Shown here piece after piece: positions 1 through 10,308 of a DNA stretch of 64,000 bases. A program made the translations under genes and the position numbers. How positions within the stretch are numbered: the first letter of the stretch is position 1; each line of letters opens with the position of its first letter. Below the pieces are notes generated by a model, which saw nothing but the letters and a program-made list of their open reading frames with translations, was not told where the DNA came from and did not search any database. The stretch comes from Ceratotherium simum simum (Eukaryota > Chordata > Mammalia > Perissodactyla > Rhinocerotidae). The DNA lies in the NCBI RefSeq assembly GCF_000283155.1, contig NW_004454240.1, positions 3,324,271 to 3,388,270 of the forward strand. The letters are read 5' to 3'.

Positions 1-560
1 CTGCCAGTGTTCTCAGAGCTGAGTTAGGGAAGAGGATGCAGGGAGCCTCACCCTTCAGTATGTAGATTATGATCTTCTCCTCCTGTTCCAGTGATGCATC
101 CCTATTTTCAGCTGAGTCTGGCATCTCTGCATCCAGCCTCTCTGGGGAGTAAACCTCTGGTGTTCTGCTGATACAGAAGAAGGGATTTGGAAATTTAATT
201 TTTCTTAAACGGACTTTCAACCAATCCACTTATTTTCAGCCCAAATATATCCCCACTTCCAGAGGTATCTGGTGAGCCTCATTTTTGACCATTTCTGGAG
301 TTTTATAGAACAAATCCATCTGCTTCTGGGCTTCCCCCACCACCAGCTTGGGTTTCCTCTTTCTCTGGTCCTCTTCCATCTGCTTGCCAGCTTCCAATAT
401 TTTGTTGTAGTTGTCTATCTCCTCTGCTATTCTCTTAGTCCTTTAACTCAATGTCTTTTCAAAATCCCTTTACTGTCATTTTAGTGGGACTTGGGGAGGG
501 AACAGCACTAAATGTACTTGTTCAATCTGCCATGTTTAACTAGAAGTCTTGAATGACCAA
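1..560. other. Old interspersed-repeat-like sequence, family uncertain
   Basis: The stretch around 270-545, ending near a pyrimidine/purine boundary at about 485-540, reads like the edge of a degenerate old LINE or MER-type repeat, but I cannot name it. The 70-residue frame at 272-484 is Leu/Phe-rich, with no recognisable domain and no coding signature. No gene is seen here. Confidence 0.25.
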
Positions 561-1475
561 TGAACAGGAAAATGCAAAATAAAACAATAGTCAGATACAG
601 TTTGTTACCTATCCTATTGCCAATATGCTTGATAAGTCTTTGTAAGACCTGCCCCAGCTCACTCTAATAATGACTCATTGCGTACTTGTGGATAACATAG
701 AAGGAAAATAGTGTCCCATGGTCTGATTGAGACAGACAATATGCCCTTCTCTTGAGTTAGAGGGAAAGCAAGATTTCCGTAGCAGACTACAGAGATGAGG
801 GCAATGGTCTCTGCAGAGAATCAGGTTGTTGCTAAGAAAGGAGGTTAGCAATAGTTTCAAGATTCAGGGGAGTTTCCACTGAATGGAGTGAGGGTTTCAA
901 AGGAACAAGAGGGCTGGTGGAGAATCTGGAGAAGAATCAGCAGGACGAAGGACAACGAGTTTCGGAAGGCATATTGTTGAATGGGAATGAGGCTCCTGGG
1001 AGAGGTAGGAGAATTGTGCGAGGAGGGCAAGGATGGTAGAATGGAGGACAGAGAGGTAGAGTGAAAATTTTTCTTCTGGTTTTCCAGAACTGGGATGGGC
1101 CCATGCTTTGGACTCCGTCTGTCCCTAATTCCTGTGCCCCAGTCAAGACCACTGCCTCTATCCATTTCCTTAGACTTGCTTCTCTACTTTTAAGATAGGA
1201 GTGATCCCACCCAAATGGGAACGTGAGGCAGACACTTCTCTTTTTGCCATGACCAATGAGAGGGCCAACATTCTCACTCACATTCAATCAGCCAGGCTGG
1301 GGAAGGAAGGGTCTACCTGTGCCTGCGTGAATGTTCTGAGGCCCGGGATTGCTCTGCAGGGGTCTGGCTGAGTAGGCAGATCAGATGTGCCCAAGGATCC
1401 CCACCCTTCTCCTCCTCCCACCATCTGGCTGAATTCCTTGCTACCTCCTCTAGGCTTCCACAGTGCTCTTTGTTT
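561..1475. other. Unannotated sequence, no gene seen
   Basis: I see no repeat consensus, no splice-flanked open frame and no RNA gene. The minus-strand frames of 102 and 116 residues overlap each other in different frames and have the Ser/Pro/Leu-rich composition of chance frames. Confidence 0.4.
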
Positions 1476-1595
1476 ACTCATTCATTCAATGCCAAGTAAG
1501 CACCAGACACTGTAATAGGCACTGGAGGTACAGCAGTGAACCAGACAGACAAAAGGCCCTGCCTTCATGGAGCTGACAATCTTAGCATCGGCTGG
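1476..1595 (-). mobile_element. L2 LINE 3' end fragment
   Basis: Read on the minus strand this is the typical L2 3' terminus: a segment around 'CTCCATGAAGGCAGGG', then a 'gtgcctattacagtgtctgg'-like stretch and a final TGAATGAATGAG tail. Only about 120 bases are left. Confidence 0.7.
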
Positions 1596-1784
1596 AGGGG
1601 CAGGCGGGGCCCTGGGAGCAGGTTGGGGCTAAGAAGGATATTTCTCTATTGGGACACACTGTATGTCTTATTCTCACTAAAGAGGAAAGGTTGCCACAGC
1701 TCATCTGGCTTTGGTGGGGAATCTGGACCTGGAATGTCAGAGCAGAAAGGGACTATGGTACCTATTACTCCTCACAACCTCCAC

Positions 1785-2520
1785 TGCCACTCTGGTCTGA
1801 GCCACCATCACCTCTCACCTGGATTACTGTCACAGCAATGTCCTAACTGGTCCCCCTGCTTCGCTTCTTGACCCTTCCCCCTTCATCCTATTTGCATGAC
1901 AACAGCCAAAGTGATCCTGTTAAAATATTTGTCACTACTCTGTTCAAAACTATGCACTGGCTCCCATTTTACTCAGAGTAAAACCCAAAGCTTTCGCATG
2001 GCTGACATGGTCCTGCCTGCTTTAACGGTCATTTCCTCTCTGAATTCATCTCCTCCTCTTCCTCTCCCCTTTGCTAATCCTGCTTGGCCTTTTTTATATA
2101 CTTCAACAGACCAAACATCCGCCAGCCCCAAGGCTGTTGCACTTGCTGTTCCCTTTGCCTGGAATACTTTTCCTCGAATTATCCACATGGCTTGCTCCTT
2201 CACCTTCTTGAGGTGTTTACTTAAATGTCACTTTTTCAGAGAGGCCTTCCCTGACCACTCTATTTTAAATTGCACTACTCCACCCCCACATTCACTCTTC
2301 TCATTTGTTGTTTTAGTTTTCTCCGGAGCACTTATTGCCATCCAATAGACATTCCACATTGTCTATCTTATGTATTGTCTGTTTGCCTTCACTAAAACGT
2401 TAGCTCCCTGAGAACAAGGGGTTTTGTCTATTTCGTTCACTGATGTGTTCTCATCATTTAGTCCAGGCACACAGCAGTAGGTGCTCGATAAATATTTGTC
2501 AAATGAATGAAAAATGAATT
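1785..2520 (+). mobile_element. L2 LINE 3' portion, about 0.7 kb
   Basis: The order of recognisable L2 blocks is intact. 'CACCTGGATTACTGTCACAG' comes first, then a 'CACTGGCTCCCATTTTACTC' block, 'GTTGCACTTGCTGTTCCCTT', a 'GAGAGGCCTTCCCTGACCAC' block, and finally the 'GTAGGTGCTCGATAAATATT' terminus with a TGAATGAA tail. The 150-residue frame at 1896-2348 is this L2 3' region and not a host gene. Confidence 0.85.
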
Positions 2521-2829
2521 AATTAACATAGAAGGTTACATTGGCCAGTGGTTTTGAAACTTTGTTTTAGCAGCAGATGCTAGGTTTGTCTGATTCCACC
2601 AGGCCCTTTTGTTGCCCCCCACCCCATTTCTTGGCAGGGAGAACAGGAAGGGGATGGAACACAGGGCCTGGTCCTGAGGAGGGAGATCACGCATGCCCAG
2701 GGAACTCCTCATCAGAAGGCACAGAGGACACATGTGGACAACCGCTTTCCAGCTGGAGGGTTCTGAATATTTGAGGTTATTTTTTTTCAAAATGGAAATA
2801 GTTTTATCGCTTGTCTTCTTTTAATCATA
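2521..2829. other. Unannotated sequence, no gene seen
   Basis: About 300 bases without a recognised repeat. Short frames on both strands overlap and show no domain. Confidence 0.35.
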
Positions 2830-3240
2830 AAAGTAATAAATGTTCATAGTCAAATTTCAGGTACTCCATAAATATGAATGAGTTTCCCTCCCCAACCTTG
2901 ACCCTCCAACACCTCCTCTCCCAAACCCTGCCTACCTGCAGTGTGGAAAACTGCTTTGATTCCCTTAACAACTGTATCAGGAATCTCTTTCCATATCAAT
3001 ACCTAAAGAGTGACATCATTGTTTTTAATGGCTGCTGTGTATGAATACGCCATAATTCATTTAAGCAAGCCCCTGTTTTTCACTGTAATGAACAGCCTGG
3101 AAATGAACATCCTGGTACATACATCTTTGCTCTCTTGACCCATTATTTCCTTAGGATGAATTCCCAGAAGTGGAATCGCTGGGTCACAAGGACTCCTCAA
3201 TGGAAGACTCCTGATAGTATTGTCCAAATGTGGGAGGACT
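2830..3240 (-). mobile_element. Old L1 fragment (3' UTR and ORF2 C-terminus)
   Basis: The minus-strand frame at 3057-3317 contains 'CDPAIPLLGIHPKEI' followed by 'DVCTRMFISRLFITVKN'. This is the characteristic C-terminal region of LINE-1 ORF2. The fragment is 5'-truncated, lacks the final Trp-rich block and is highly diverged, so it is a dead L1M-type copy. Confidence 0.75.
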
Positions 3241-3365
3241 CCAATTCTAAAGGGATTGGAGTGACCCTCTGCTCTGTATTTTCCCTGCATAACTCCATCG
3301 CCTCTCCCACACTCCATCCTCTAAGGGAGCCCATGGAAGACAGCGGCGAATACTCATACGATACT

Positions 3366-3610
3366 TCTTATGGATAGGTTATTGAGTATCATGTGCTGTT
3401 CTAGACACTTCACACGTACTAACTCATTTAATCCTCACAACAATCTTAGGAGGTACGTACTGTTATTAGCTCCACTTTACAGATGAGGAAACTGAGGCTA
3501 AGAGAGGTAAAGTAACTTGCAGAAGGTCACACAGCTGGCAGGGAACAGGTGGGAGATTCAAAGCCAGTAGTCACACACCAGTGCCAAGACTCTTAACCCC
3601 TTACTTTGCT
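3366..3610 (-). mobile_element. MIR SINE, nearly full length
   Basis: The reverse-orientation MIR core 'CAGATGAGGAAACTGAGGC' is present, followed by 'AGGTCACACAGCTGGCAG' and upstream 'CTCATTTAATCCTCACAAC'. The tRNA-derived head lies at the right end. Confidence 0.9.
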
Positions 3611-3619
3611 ATGTGGCCT

Positions 3620-3695
3620 CCAAAGCCAAGGCTTTGGAGTACGATGGACCTGGGTTCAAATATGGCTCTACCACTTCCTAGGCTGCTGTGATGTC
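3620..3695 (+). mobile_element. MIR SINE 5' fragment
   Basis: The head segment 'GACCTGGGTTCAAATATGG' followed by 'CTCTACCACTTCCTA' is the tRNA-related start of a MIR in the opposite orientation to its left neighbour, so the two MIRs meet head to head. Confidence 0.6.
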
Positions 3696-3699
3696 CTCA

Positions 3700-5290
3700 G
3701 TGTAAACCAAGTCTGATCACTGCTACCTCACCCGGCTTGCAGGAGGCATCAATGTGGTAATGCATAGCAAGAGGCACAGCACAGATTCAGTGCTTCAGAA
3801 AAGTGAGTTCCTGGCCCTCCCCACTCCATGACCTCTAACACCTCCTCTCCTGGACCCCATGACTGGAAATCCCATGGGAAAGAGAAAGCAAGCTTGACTC
3901 TTCCCCTGAGGTTTCCGAGCCTTGTGTTCCTGGTTCTTTCTCACGCCATCTCCCCCATAGGCCAGAGCCCAGGAAGTGTGGATTGCAGAAACTCTGCCCC
4001 CACACGCAGCTAGATAACCCCATGGTGGCAGACAGCAGGGCAGGCCAGCTCTCAGTCCTTCCCATCCCTCTGTGCTGGAGATGGGGCCGGGAGGATGGTT
4101 GGCTCCCCTCTCCCTGCTCCCACCTTCCCTGTTCCCTAGTCCATGGGCCCAGCTTGCCTCAGATTCCGGGCCTCTGAAATCATTGCTCCAGCCCACCGGA
4201 CTGGGCTCCCGGCCAGCTCCTCCAGCCCCAGGCTTGCCGGCAGAATCTTCGCCTTTGCTCCCTGAAGACTAATCACTGTCCTGTCAGCTTGGCCCTCTTT
4301 CCCTGTATTATTGTACAGAAATAGCCCTGGGCCCAGCTCACCCTCCCACCCCGGCCCGCCCTGGCCCAAGTTTCTCTGCTGCCGGAGTCATCGCATTTCC
4401 TCCTCCTCCCTCTTCTCTCTTCTCTTCTGCTCCTCCGTGGCTGGGATTTGAGCTCCTGGAGCCAGGCACAAACTAGCTCGGGTCTACAAGGCAGAGAAGC
4501 AGCCTCCCAGCACTCCTCCCCACACTCCTTCCACCCCCAGGGCCCTCCCAGGATGGGGAGATTTGAGGGAATGCCAGTGGTGGGCAGGACGTTTTTCTGG
4601 CTCCTAAGCACTGAGCCTTGCACTTGAGTGTAGGAAACTCCTTGCTTCTTTTTTCTTCTGGTGTGGTGCCTTATCCGCTTGACAGAGAGAAGAGGAGAGG
4701 AACCAAGTCTTTCTTCTGCACAACAGGCTGTCTGGAGGGTTGTGGCCACAGTCAGCAGTGGGGGGCCTGCAGGACACTGAGGGATCTGCAGTCCCACAGG
4801 AAGTCTGGCAGGGAGGACATGGCAACTGGCGAGGATTCCAGGGGCAGGTGATGCCAGGCAGTCCAGGGGGCAGGTGAGGAGGTGGCAGCAAAACCCAAGT
4901 CGGGGCTGGGAGGCTGGATTCTAGTCCTTGAGGGGACCAGCAAAGGCAAGGCAGAGCCCAGTCCTCAGGGCTTCAGGCGACTGGACGGGTCACCATGGCA
5001 CTAGATAGGGCACCCAAGGACCAGAGCAGGGGTGGGCAATGTTGGGACTAGGGCACTCTTACCAATCAGAGCCCAGAAGCAGGACAGGAGATTAGGGCCA
5101 GACCCCAGCCCCACCCCTGCCAGCCCCACCTCCCCAAGTCCAGCCAACCTGTGGTGCTGGCCACAGTAAGACAGCGCTCATCAGGATCTCTGGGGAACTC
5201 ATGAAGCAGTGCCCACAGTCAGGTCCCATTGAGACCCAACAATGTGAGGCTGAAGCAGGGGTTGTTCCTGGGGAGCAGGGAAGAGGTACT
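3700..5290. other. GC-rich unannotated sequence, no gene supported
   Basis: About 1.6 kb with no recognised repeat. It holds a 174-residue minus frame (4273-4797) and several overlapping 60-130 residue frames on both strands. They have Ser/Pro/Gly/Arg-rich composition, no domain and no agreement of frame with splice-like signals. The segment at about 4260-4340 ('CTGTATTATTGTACAGAAAT', with imperfect dyad symmetry) could be conserved non-coding DNA, but nothing here proves it. Confidence 0.4.
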
Positions 5291-5294
5291 TTTA

Positions 5295-5440
5295 TCTACA
5301 ACTTTGCTGGAGGCATCCTATTGCCCCATTTGATAGATGAGGAGACTGAGGCTCAGAGGAATGAAATGGCTTGCCCATGGTCCCCCATTTGGATAGTGAG
5401 TGGCAGAGCTGGGTTTTCTGGAGCTCTGCCCTGTCCCTCT
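5295..5440 (-). mobile_element. MIR SINE fragment
   Basis: The core 'GATGAGGAGACTGAGGCTC' is followed by 'GAATGAAATGGCTTGCCCA' and the 'GTGAGTGGCAGAGCTGGG' block, in reverse MIR orientation. Confidence 0.8.
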
Positions 5441-5514
5441 GCCCACCAGAGGAGGGACTCAGGAGGTACCTCAACTACGTTCTCTGAGCTAGTCACCCAC
5501 TGGGGCCCAGAGCA

Positions 5515-5695
5515 GGGGGTTAAGCAGATAACTGTAGAGCAAAACTACCTGGGTTCTAATCTGGACTCTGCCACTTACTGCATGACTTGGGTGAGCTCGT
5601 AAACTTCCCTATGCCTCAGTTTCCTCATTTTAAAATCAGACACAGTGATAGTACACACCCCATAAGGCTTTTGTGAGGAATTTTGAGGCATGGGG
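5515..5695 (+). mobile_element. MIR SINE
   Basis: Contains 'CTGGGTTCTAATCTGGACTC', 'CTGCCACTTACTGCATGAC' and 'CCTCAGTTTCCTCATTTTA' in forward MIR order. It forms an opposed pair with the MIR at 5295-5440. Confidence 0.85.
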
Positions 5696-6250
5696 CTCGA
5701 GATCTTTGGGGAGACCTCCCCATTCCCCAAACCCGACCTGAGTGTGGATGAGGAAATTCATTGTTTCCCCCAATCCTTCCAGTAATTTCTCAAATTCATC
5801 GTTTCTTGCTAACAAGAAGGAGCCAGACCACAGTGGTTTGGAGCCAGGTCAGACCCTCATTGCAGCTTTGAGGGGCTTCACCCAAGTCTATAGCATGATC
5901 CTCCTAGGACACCCCCCTCCACAATCCTCCACTCTGCCCAGGATCTTCAAGCCAAAACATTTCCCCTCCTGGATCCCCCAGCCCCAGGCCTTGCATCTCT
6001 AGATCTGGCAGATGGCAGGCCCCCTGCCCCAGCCTCCACAACCTCAGCGTAACCAGCAAAGAGGGGAGACAAAAGCAGTGGGGAGGGAAGGCTGGGTGGG
6101 GTAGGGTGGGGGAGGAGAGAGGAGGACAGTCCCAGTAAGAGGAGCTTCCACCCTCATCGTCTACTCCTCCCCACCAGAAGCAGCCAGGGGACTTTGGTTT
6201 AGTGACTCTGGGCTCACAGTTAAATCACCCTTAACCAAAATGGGCATGTG
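5696..6250. other. Unannotated sequence with a G-rich run
   Basis: No repeat family or gene recognised. The segment 6080-6112 carries five G-runs and is listed separately as quadruplex-capable. Confidence 0.35.
6080..6112 (+). repeat. G-quadruplex-capable G-rich tract
   Basis: Runs of three to five G (GGGGAGGG, then GGGTGGGG, AGGG and TGGGGG) are separated by short loops, matching the usual four-run quadruplex pattern on the plus strand. Folding is inferred from the pattern only. Confidence 0.5.
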
Positions 6251-6254
6251 CTCC

Positions 6255-6475
6255 TGGATTGGTTCGAATGCCAGCTCTTCTTCTTCCTAGCTATGTGCAC
6301 TGGGCAGGGAACTTAACTTTTCTGAACTTGAGTTTTCTCATCTCTAAAATGGGCATACTAATAGCACCCATCTCATTGGCTTGCTGTGGGGCTTTGAGTG
6401 AGATAATACGTGTAAAGTGTCCAGCACAGCGCCTGCGTACAGAAAGACTCAATAAATGATAGCTATTGATGTTGT
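6255..6475 (+). mobile_element. MIR SINE, nearly full length
   Basis: Forward MIR blocks run in order: 'GGTTCGAATGCCAGCTC', 'GAGTTTTCTCATCTCTAAAA', 'GTGAGATAATACGTGTAAAG', and the 3' 'CTCAATAAATGATAGCTATT' end. The C-terminal half of the 272-residue minus frame (6291-7109) is only the antisense of this MIR. Confidence 0.9.
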
Positions 6476-7404
6476 TGTTGCCAGGCCTTCTGGAAACTGG
6501 AACAACTGATACTCTTTCTGACACAAGTATGTGAAGTGGGATGACAACAAGGGTGATGGGCAGTGCCCCATGGGCTCTCTGCCCTGTACTAGTAGATTCA
6601 ATGATGTGTGACTCCTCCGGCCCGAGGAACATAGAACTAGGGTCCCGCATCAGGCATGGGCCAAAGGTCATTGGTCCCTTCCTCTCACAGGCTAAGGGGC
6701 CTGTGTCCCTCAGCTGAGGCAGCCTTGGTGCCTGCTCCAGCTGCCCTTCCTCAAGCTCATGAGCCTTGGCTTGGATCAACACAGCTCTGCACCCTGCACC
6801 CTCACCCCCCAGAGAACCAGGGAGTAGAGGGGCTCTAGTCCCCGGAGATGGCCAGGGTAAAGGGAAGGAGGGGCCTGGTCTGGGAAATGGGTTTGATGGG
6901 AAAACTAGCCACGCCTTTAGTGTCAGCCCAGGTCCCAGGCCTGGGTCTGACTTGCAGGGTCTAACTGACCTACTACTGCAACTTCTTCCTTTTGTCTTTC
7001 TCCCCAGGGAGTCTTGTAAGTCGTCCAGGACGGGAGAGACTGGCTGGCCAGCTCTGCTCAGCTGGCACAGTTTAGGGGGGTGGAAGGGAGTGGCTGGGGG
7101 ACTCCACAAGGGAGTCCCACAAGGAACTAGCTTTGAAGGCCTCCAGTTTCCCTCCAGTCCTGAAAGAAAAGAAGTCTACGACTTTGAGGCAGAAATCAGG
7201 CTGCTCTCCACAGTCCAAGCACACCAGCTCTTTTGCCTTTATCTGAGATTCTTTGGCAGTCTTTGACCACATTTTGGCCTATCTCCCAGCCTCTGTAGAT
7301 GGGTTTCTCTCTGCCTCTTTAGCATTTCAGGGTCAGAACTTCCGCCCCCCGCCCCAGGCTTGTGCAGCGCCTTGGCTTCATCCGCACACTGGGACATCCT
7401 GTGG
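6476..7404. other. Unannotated sequence, no gene supported
   Basis: No repeat recognised. The longest frame of the window (minus strand, 272 codons, 6291-7109) extends through here, but its composition is Pro/Ser/Gly-rich and it runs into an antisense MIR, so I do not call it a gene. Confidence 0.4.
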
Positions 7405-7510
7405 GATGTATAAGCCCCACTGGACTGGGAGCTCCTGCAGGGTTGGGCCCAGCCGACCTAGCTCTATGTGCCCTGAGCTTGATCCAGGGTCTGGCACACA
7501 GATGGCTTCT
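7405..7510 (+). mobile_element. L2 LINE 3' end fragment
   Basis: 'ACTGGGAGCTCCTGCAGGG' is followed by a 'GATCCAGGGTCTGGCACACA' block, the usual L2 3' terminus. It directly precedes a second, longer L2 fragment in the same orientation. Confidence 0.6.
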
Positions 7511-7514
7511 TCTT

Positions 7515-8205
7515 GTTCTCTCACCCCATATCTAGTAATGTTAGCTCTTCTTTCAAAGCATATTCAGAAGTCCACCACCATCCCTCACCTGGGTTGCTAC
7601 AGGAGCCCCCTGCCTAGTCTCCCGGCTTTTCCCCTTGCCCCCTAGTCTATTCTCAGCTCAGCAGCCAAAAGGATGTCTTAAAGTGGTTCAGTCAGATCAT
7701 GTCCCTCTCCTGCCTCCATATCCTGCACTGGCTCCCATCTCACTCAGAAAAAAAGCCAAAGTTCTTAGAATATCCACCGCTCTTCCCCTTGCTCTGTCCA
7801 GTAGACCCGCCTCCTTGCTCTTCCTCAAACACGCCAGCATGTCCCCACCTCAGGTCCTGTGCACTTGAAGTTCTCTCTGCCTGAAATGTTCTTCCCACAG
7901 ATATCTGCCCCAGTCACTCCCTCACCTCCTTCAGTCCTTTGCTGAAGTGTCACCTTGTCAGTGAGAGCCTTGACCACCCCATTTAAGATTGCTACCCTCC
8001 TTTGCCCCACCTTCCCCCTGCCCCTTCCCGGTTTTATTTTTCTCCATCACCCTTCTCACTCTCTGTCCATTCCACTTACCGTTGTCATTTATGGTCTGTC
8101 TCCCCTGACTAGGATGTCAGCTCCCTGAGGGCAGGGATTTGTGTCTGTCCATTGGCAACCATATTCTCAGTGCCTGGCACATAGTAGCCCCTCAAAGGCA
8201 ATGGC
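7515..8205 (+). mobile_element. L2 LINE 3' portion, about 0.7 kb
   Basis: L2 blocks appear in order: 'CACCTGGGTTGCTACAGGAG', 'CACTGGCTCCCATCTCACTC', 'GTCCTGTGCACTTGAAGTTC', 'TGCTGAAGTGTCACCTTGTC', 'GAGGGCAGGGATTTGTGTCT' and a terminal 'AGTGCCTGGCACATAGTAG'. The short frames across it are L2 derived. Confidence 0.85.
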
Positions 8206-8760
8206 CTAGGTGACTGGAGCCCGGCTGGGAGCAGAAGAGCCAGGGTAGGCTTTGGGCTCAGACTTTGGCACCTAGCCCCTAACTGCCCTTCTTTCTCCTG
8301 TCTTTGGCTGAACAGAGCCCTTTCGTAAGTCCCTTCTGGAGAGTTCCATGGCAGGATGGCACTTTAGAGGGCTCTGGCTTCTAAGCAGGATCCCAAACTA
8401 TAGCTCCCTCAACTGTCTGGTCCCACAGCCTACAGCCGGAGGGGAGGGGTTTTCTATCCAAAGATTTCTGTGCACCTGATACTGTTCTTGACCTTCCGTA
8501 GTCCCTCCAGACAACAACAAAAAGCCTCCAACTACTCTTTGGAGTTGGTACCACTGCCCCCGCCTTGATTACAGTGTAAAGGGCTTGGCAGGAATGCCTG
8601 GCTCCAGGGCTTCTGCTCATGTGACTGGCAAGCACTGTCTGGCCAAGCCAGGGACCCAGAATTACTGCCCAGTGTTGGAATGAGGTCCCTGCCCACTCAC
8701 CCCAGGCAGAAAAAGCAGTGGCAGACAGGACCCAGGGCTCTGCCACTTGGGCCCATGAGC
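8206..8760. other. Unannotated sequence, no gene seen
   Basis: About 550 bases with no recognised repeat. The 121-residue minus frame at 8381-8746 has no recognisable motif. Confidence 0.35.
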
Positions 8761-8767
8761 ACTGAGG

Positions 8768-8862
8768 GATGCAGGGAGGGAGGAAGGAGAGAGGAGAAGG
8801 CCAAAGAGAGGAGGAAAGAAAGGAGGGAAGATGAAGAAGAAAGGAGAGGACATATTAAGAGG
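8768..8862 (+). repeat. Purine-rich (GA) low-complexity tract
   Basis: An almost uninterrupted purine strand of GGGA, GGAA and GAGGA units. Its charged Glu/Arg-Lys reading on the plus strand and Pro/Leu/Ser reading on the minus strand explain the long frames here. Confidence 0.85.
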
Positions 8863-9087
8863 AAGCAGAGGCATCTATTCATAGACTGCCAGAGCTGACA
8901 ATGCCAGTGGTTTTCAAAATCTGTTACTTGGAGGCTCCAAGATGCCTCTGGGGCCTCTAGAGCACAAGTGGAAGCCCAGTGGGTGGGACTATCAGGTTCC
9001 ATTGCCTCTAACCAGAACAAGGCTTCCATTACCGGATCCAACATTGGGCTTTCATGCAAGCTTTTGCTTGCTGAAATGTTTCTGCTG

Positions 9088-9262
9088 CAAAAATAGGAAG
9101 GAAGGAGGGAGAGAAGAAGAAAGAGGAAAGAGGGAGGGAAGGAAGGAAGGAAGGAAGGAGGGAGGGATAGAGGGAGGGAGGGAGGGAGGAAAGAAGGAAA
9201 GAGAGGGAGGGGTGGAGGGAGAAGGGGAGGGGATGGGGAGGGGAGGGGATGGAGGGAGGATT
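9088..9262 (+). repeat. Polypurine GGAA/GGGA microsatellite
   Basis: About 175 nearly pure purines: GGAA repeated five times near 9137-9160, then GGGA repeats with one TA interruption near 9168, then GGGGA units. The 120-, 79- and 257-residue frames across it (Gly/Glu/Arg or Pro/Ser/Leu) are artefacts of the repeat. It could form quadruplex or H-DNA. Confidence 0.9.
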
Positions 9263-9910
9263 TGGGGTATGGGAGCTGTACTACTGCCCATCCTCTGCCC
9301 CTAAACGGGTAGATGAGTGAGGGCCTGGAGAGGGAGCCTCCGCTCCCTTCCTTTCTGGGCTTGGCCTTTCCTAAGGAACTGTGGGCAGCCAGAGGAATAG
9401 GAGAAAAGCAAGAAGGTGCACTGCTTCCCCTGGGGAGGGGTTTGGGGAGGGTTGCTGGAGGAGGGAGCATTACCTGATTTTCTGAGGGGCTCTGGAGAGT
9501 CTATGGAAGTGCTACCAGGGTTCCACAAAAGATGAAGTATTTTCTACCAAACTACGAAGGTACAAACAGACTCAGGAACTTATCAATCATTTTTAACCCT
9601 CATTGATTTACTGGGGTCCTAATTAAGAACTATGTTTTCTGAAAGGAAAAGAAGAAATAAAAAAGCTTGAAAACTTCGCCTGTGGCCCAGCACTCTTGGT
9701 GAACAGCTCAGAGGAGGCAGTGCACCAGACCCCCACACCCTCCACTGCCCCTTCCCATAGCTGAGGACTGAATATTTGTGCCTGGGGAAGTGGCTTTGGA
9801 GGAATACAGCAGCCATCTCAGTCTCCGAGGCTTTGGGGAAGGGGAGTAGACCATTGGACTTGGCACTATGTCAGGTCCTGCAGAGGGAGCAGCATGTGTG
9901 TGTTTGGCTG

Positions 9911-9958
9911 GAGGTGGGGGTGTGGTGGGATGGGAGTGGGTGGGGGTGGGGGGTGAGG
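9911..9958 (+). repeat. G-quadruplex-capable tract
   Basis: At least six runs of three or more G lie within about 48 bases (GGTGGGGGTGTGGTGGGATG, then GGGAGTGGGTGGGGGTGGGG), with loops of one to five bases. This is inferred from the base pattern only. Confidence 0.55.
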
Positions 9959-10245
9959 TGGGCTGGAGTAGGAGCATACTGGGTAAGTGGGGGCTGGCTG
10001 GAGTTGGCGGGGTTGAGGAATCCAGGCTGGCCCTAGAAGGGAGGTTCCCCAGCCTAATGGCTGTTGGCTGTTGCTCGGCTGGCCAGCGAGCCTGGCCCCT
10101 TCAGTGTTGCCATAGTGCTCTGTGGGTCTTCCCAGCAGCCTGCCAGGCGGAATGTGGCCTGGACGGTTTCCCAAGGAATGTAATCAAGATGTAAATGGGG
10201 GGCCAGGAGGAGCTGGTCGATAGGGTTGTCACCTTCTCAGGCCTG

Positions 10246-10308
10246 TGTGGAGTCGGATGTGGAGTCGGAGTGAGCTTGAACTGGCCTAACCGGGAAAATC
10301 TCCCGGTT
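10246..10308. repeat. Short tandem duplication followed by perfect hairpin
   Basis: TGTGGAGTCGGA occurs twice back to back at about 10246-10269. Further on, AACCGGGA (10288-10295) and TCCCGGTT (10301-10308) form a perfect 8-bp stem with a 5-nt loop. A DNA or RNA hairpin is possible; no function is assigned. Confidence 0.6.

Noticed and set aside
1896..2348. 150-codon plus-strand frame
   Set aside because: Lies fully in an L2 3' region with all L2 landmark blocks.
6291..7109. 272-codon minus-strand frame, the longest in the window
   Set aside because: Its C-terminal third is antisense of a MIR (6255-6475), the rest is Pro/Ser/Gly-rich without domain, and a 166-codon frame opposes it on the plus strand.
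8697..9470. 257-codon minus-strand frame
   Set aside because: It reads through two polypurine tracts; the Pro/Ser/Leu-rich content is the repeat translated.
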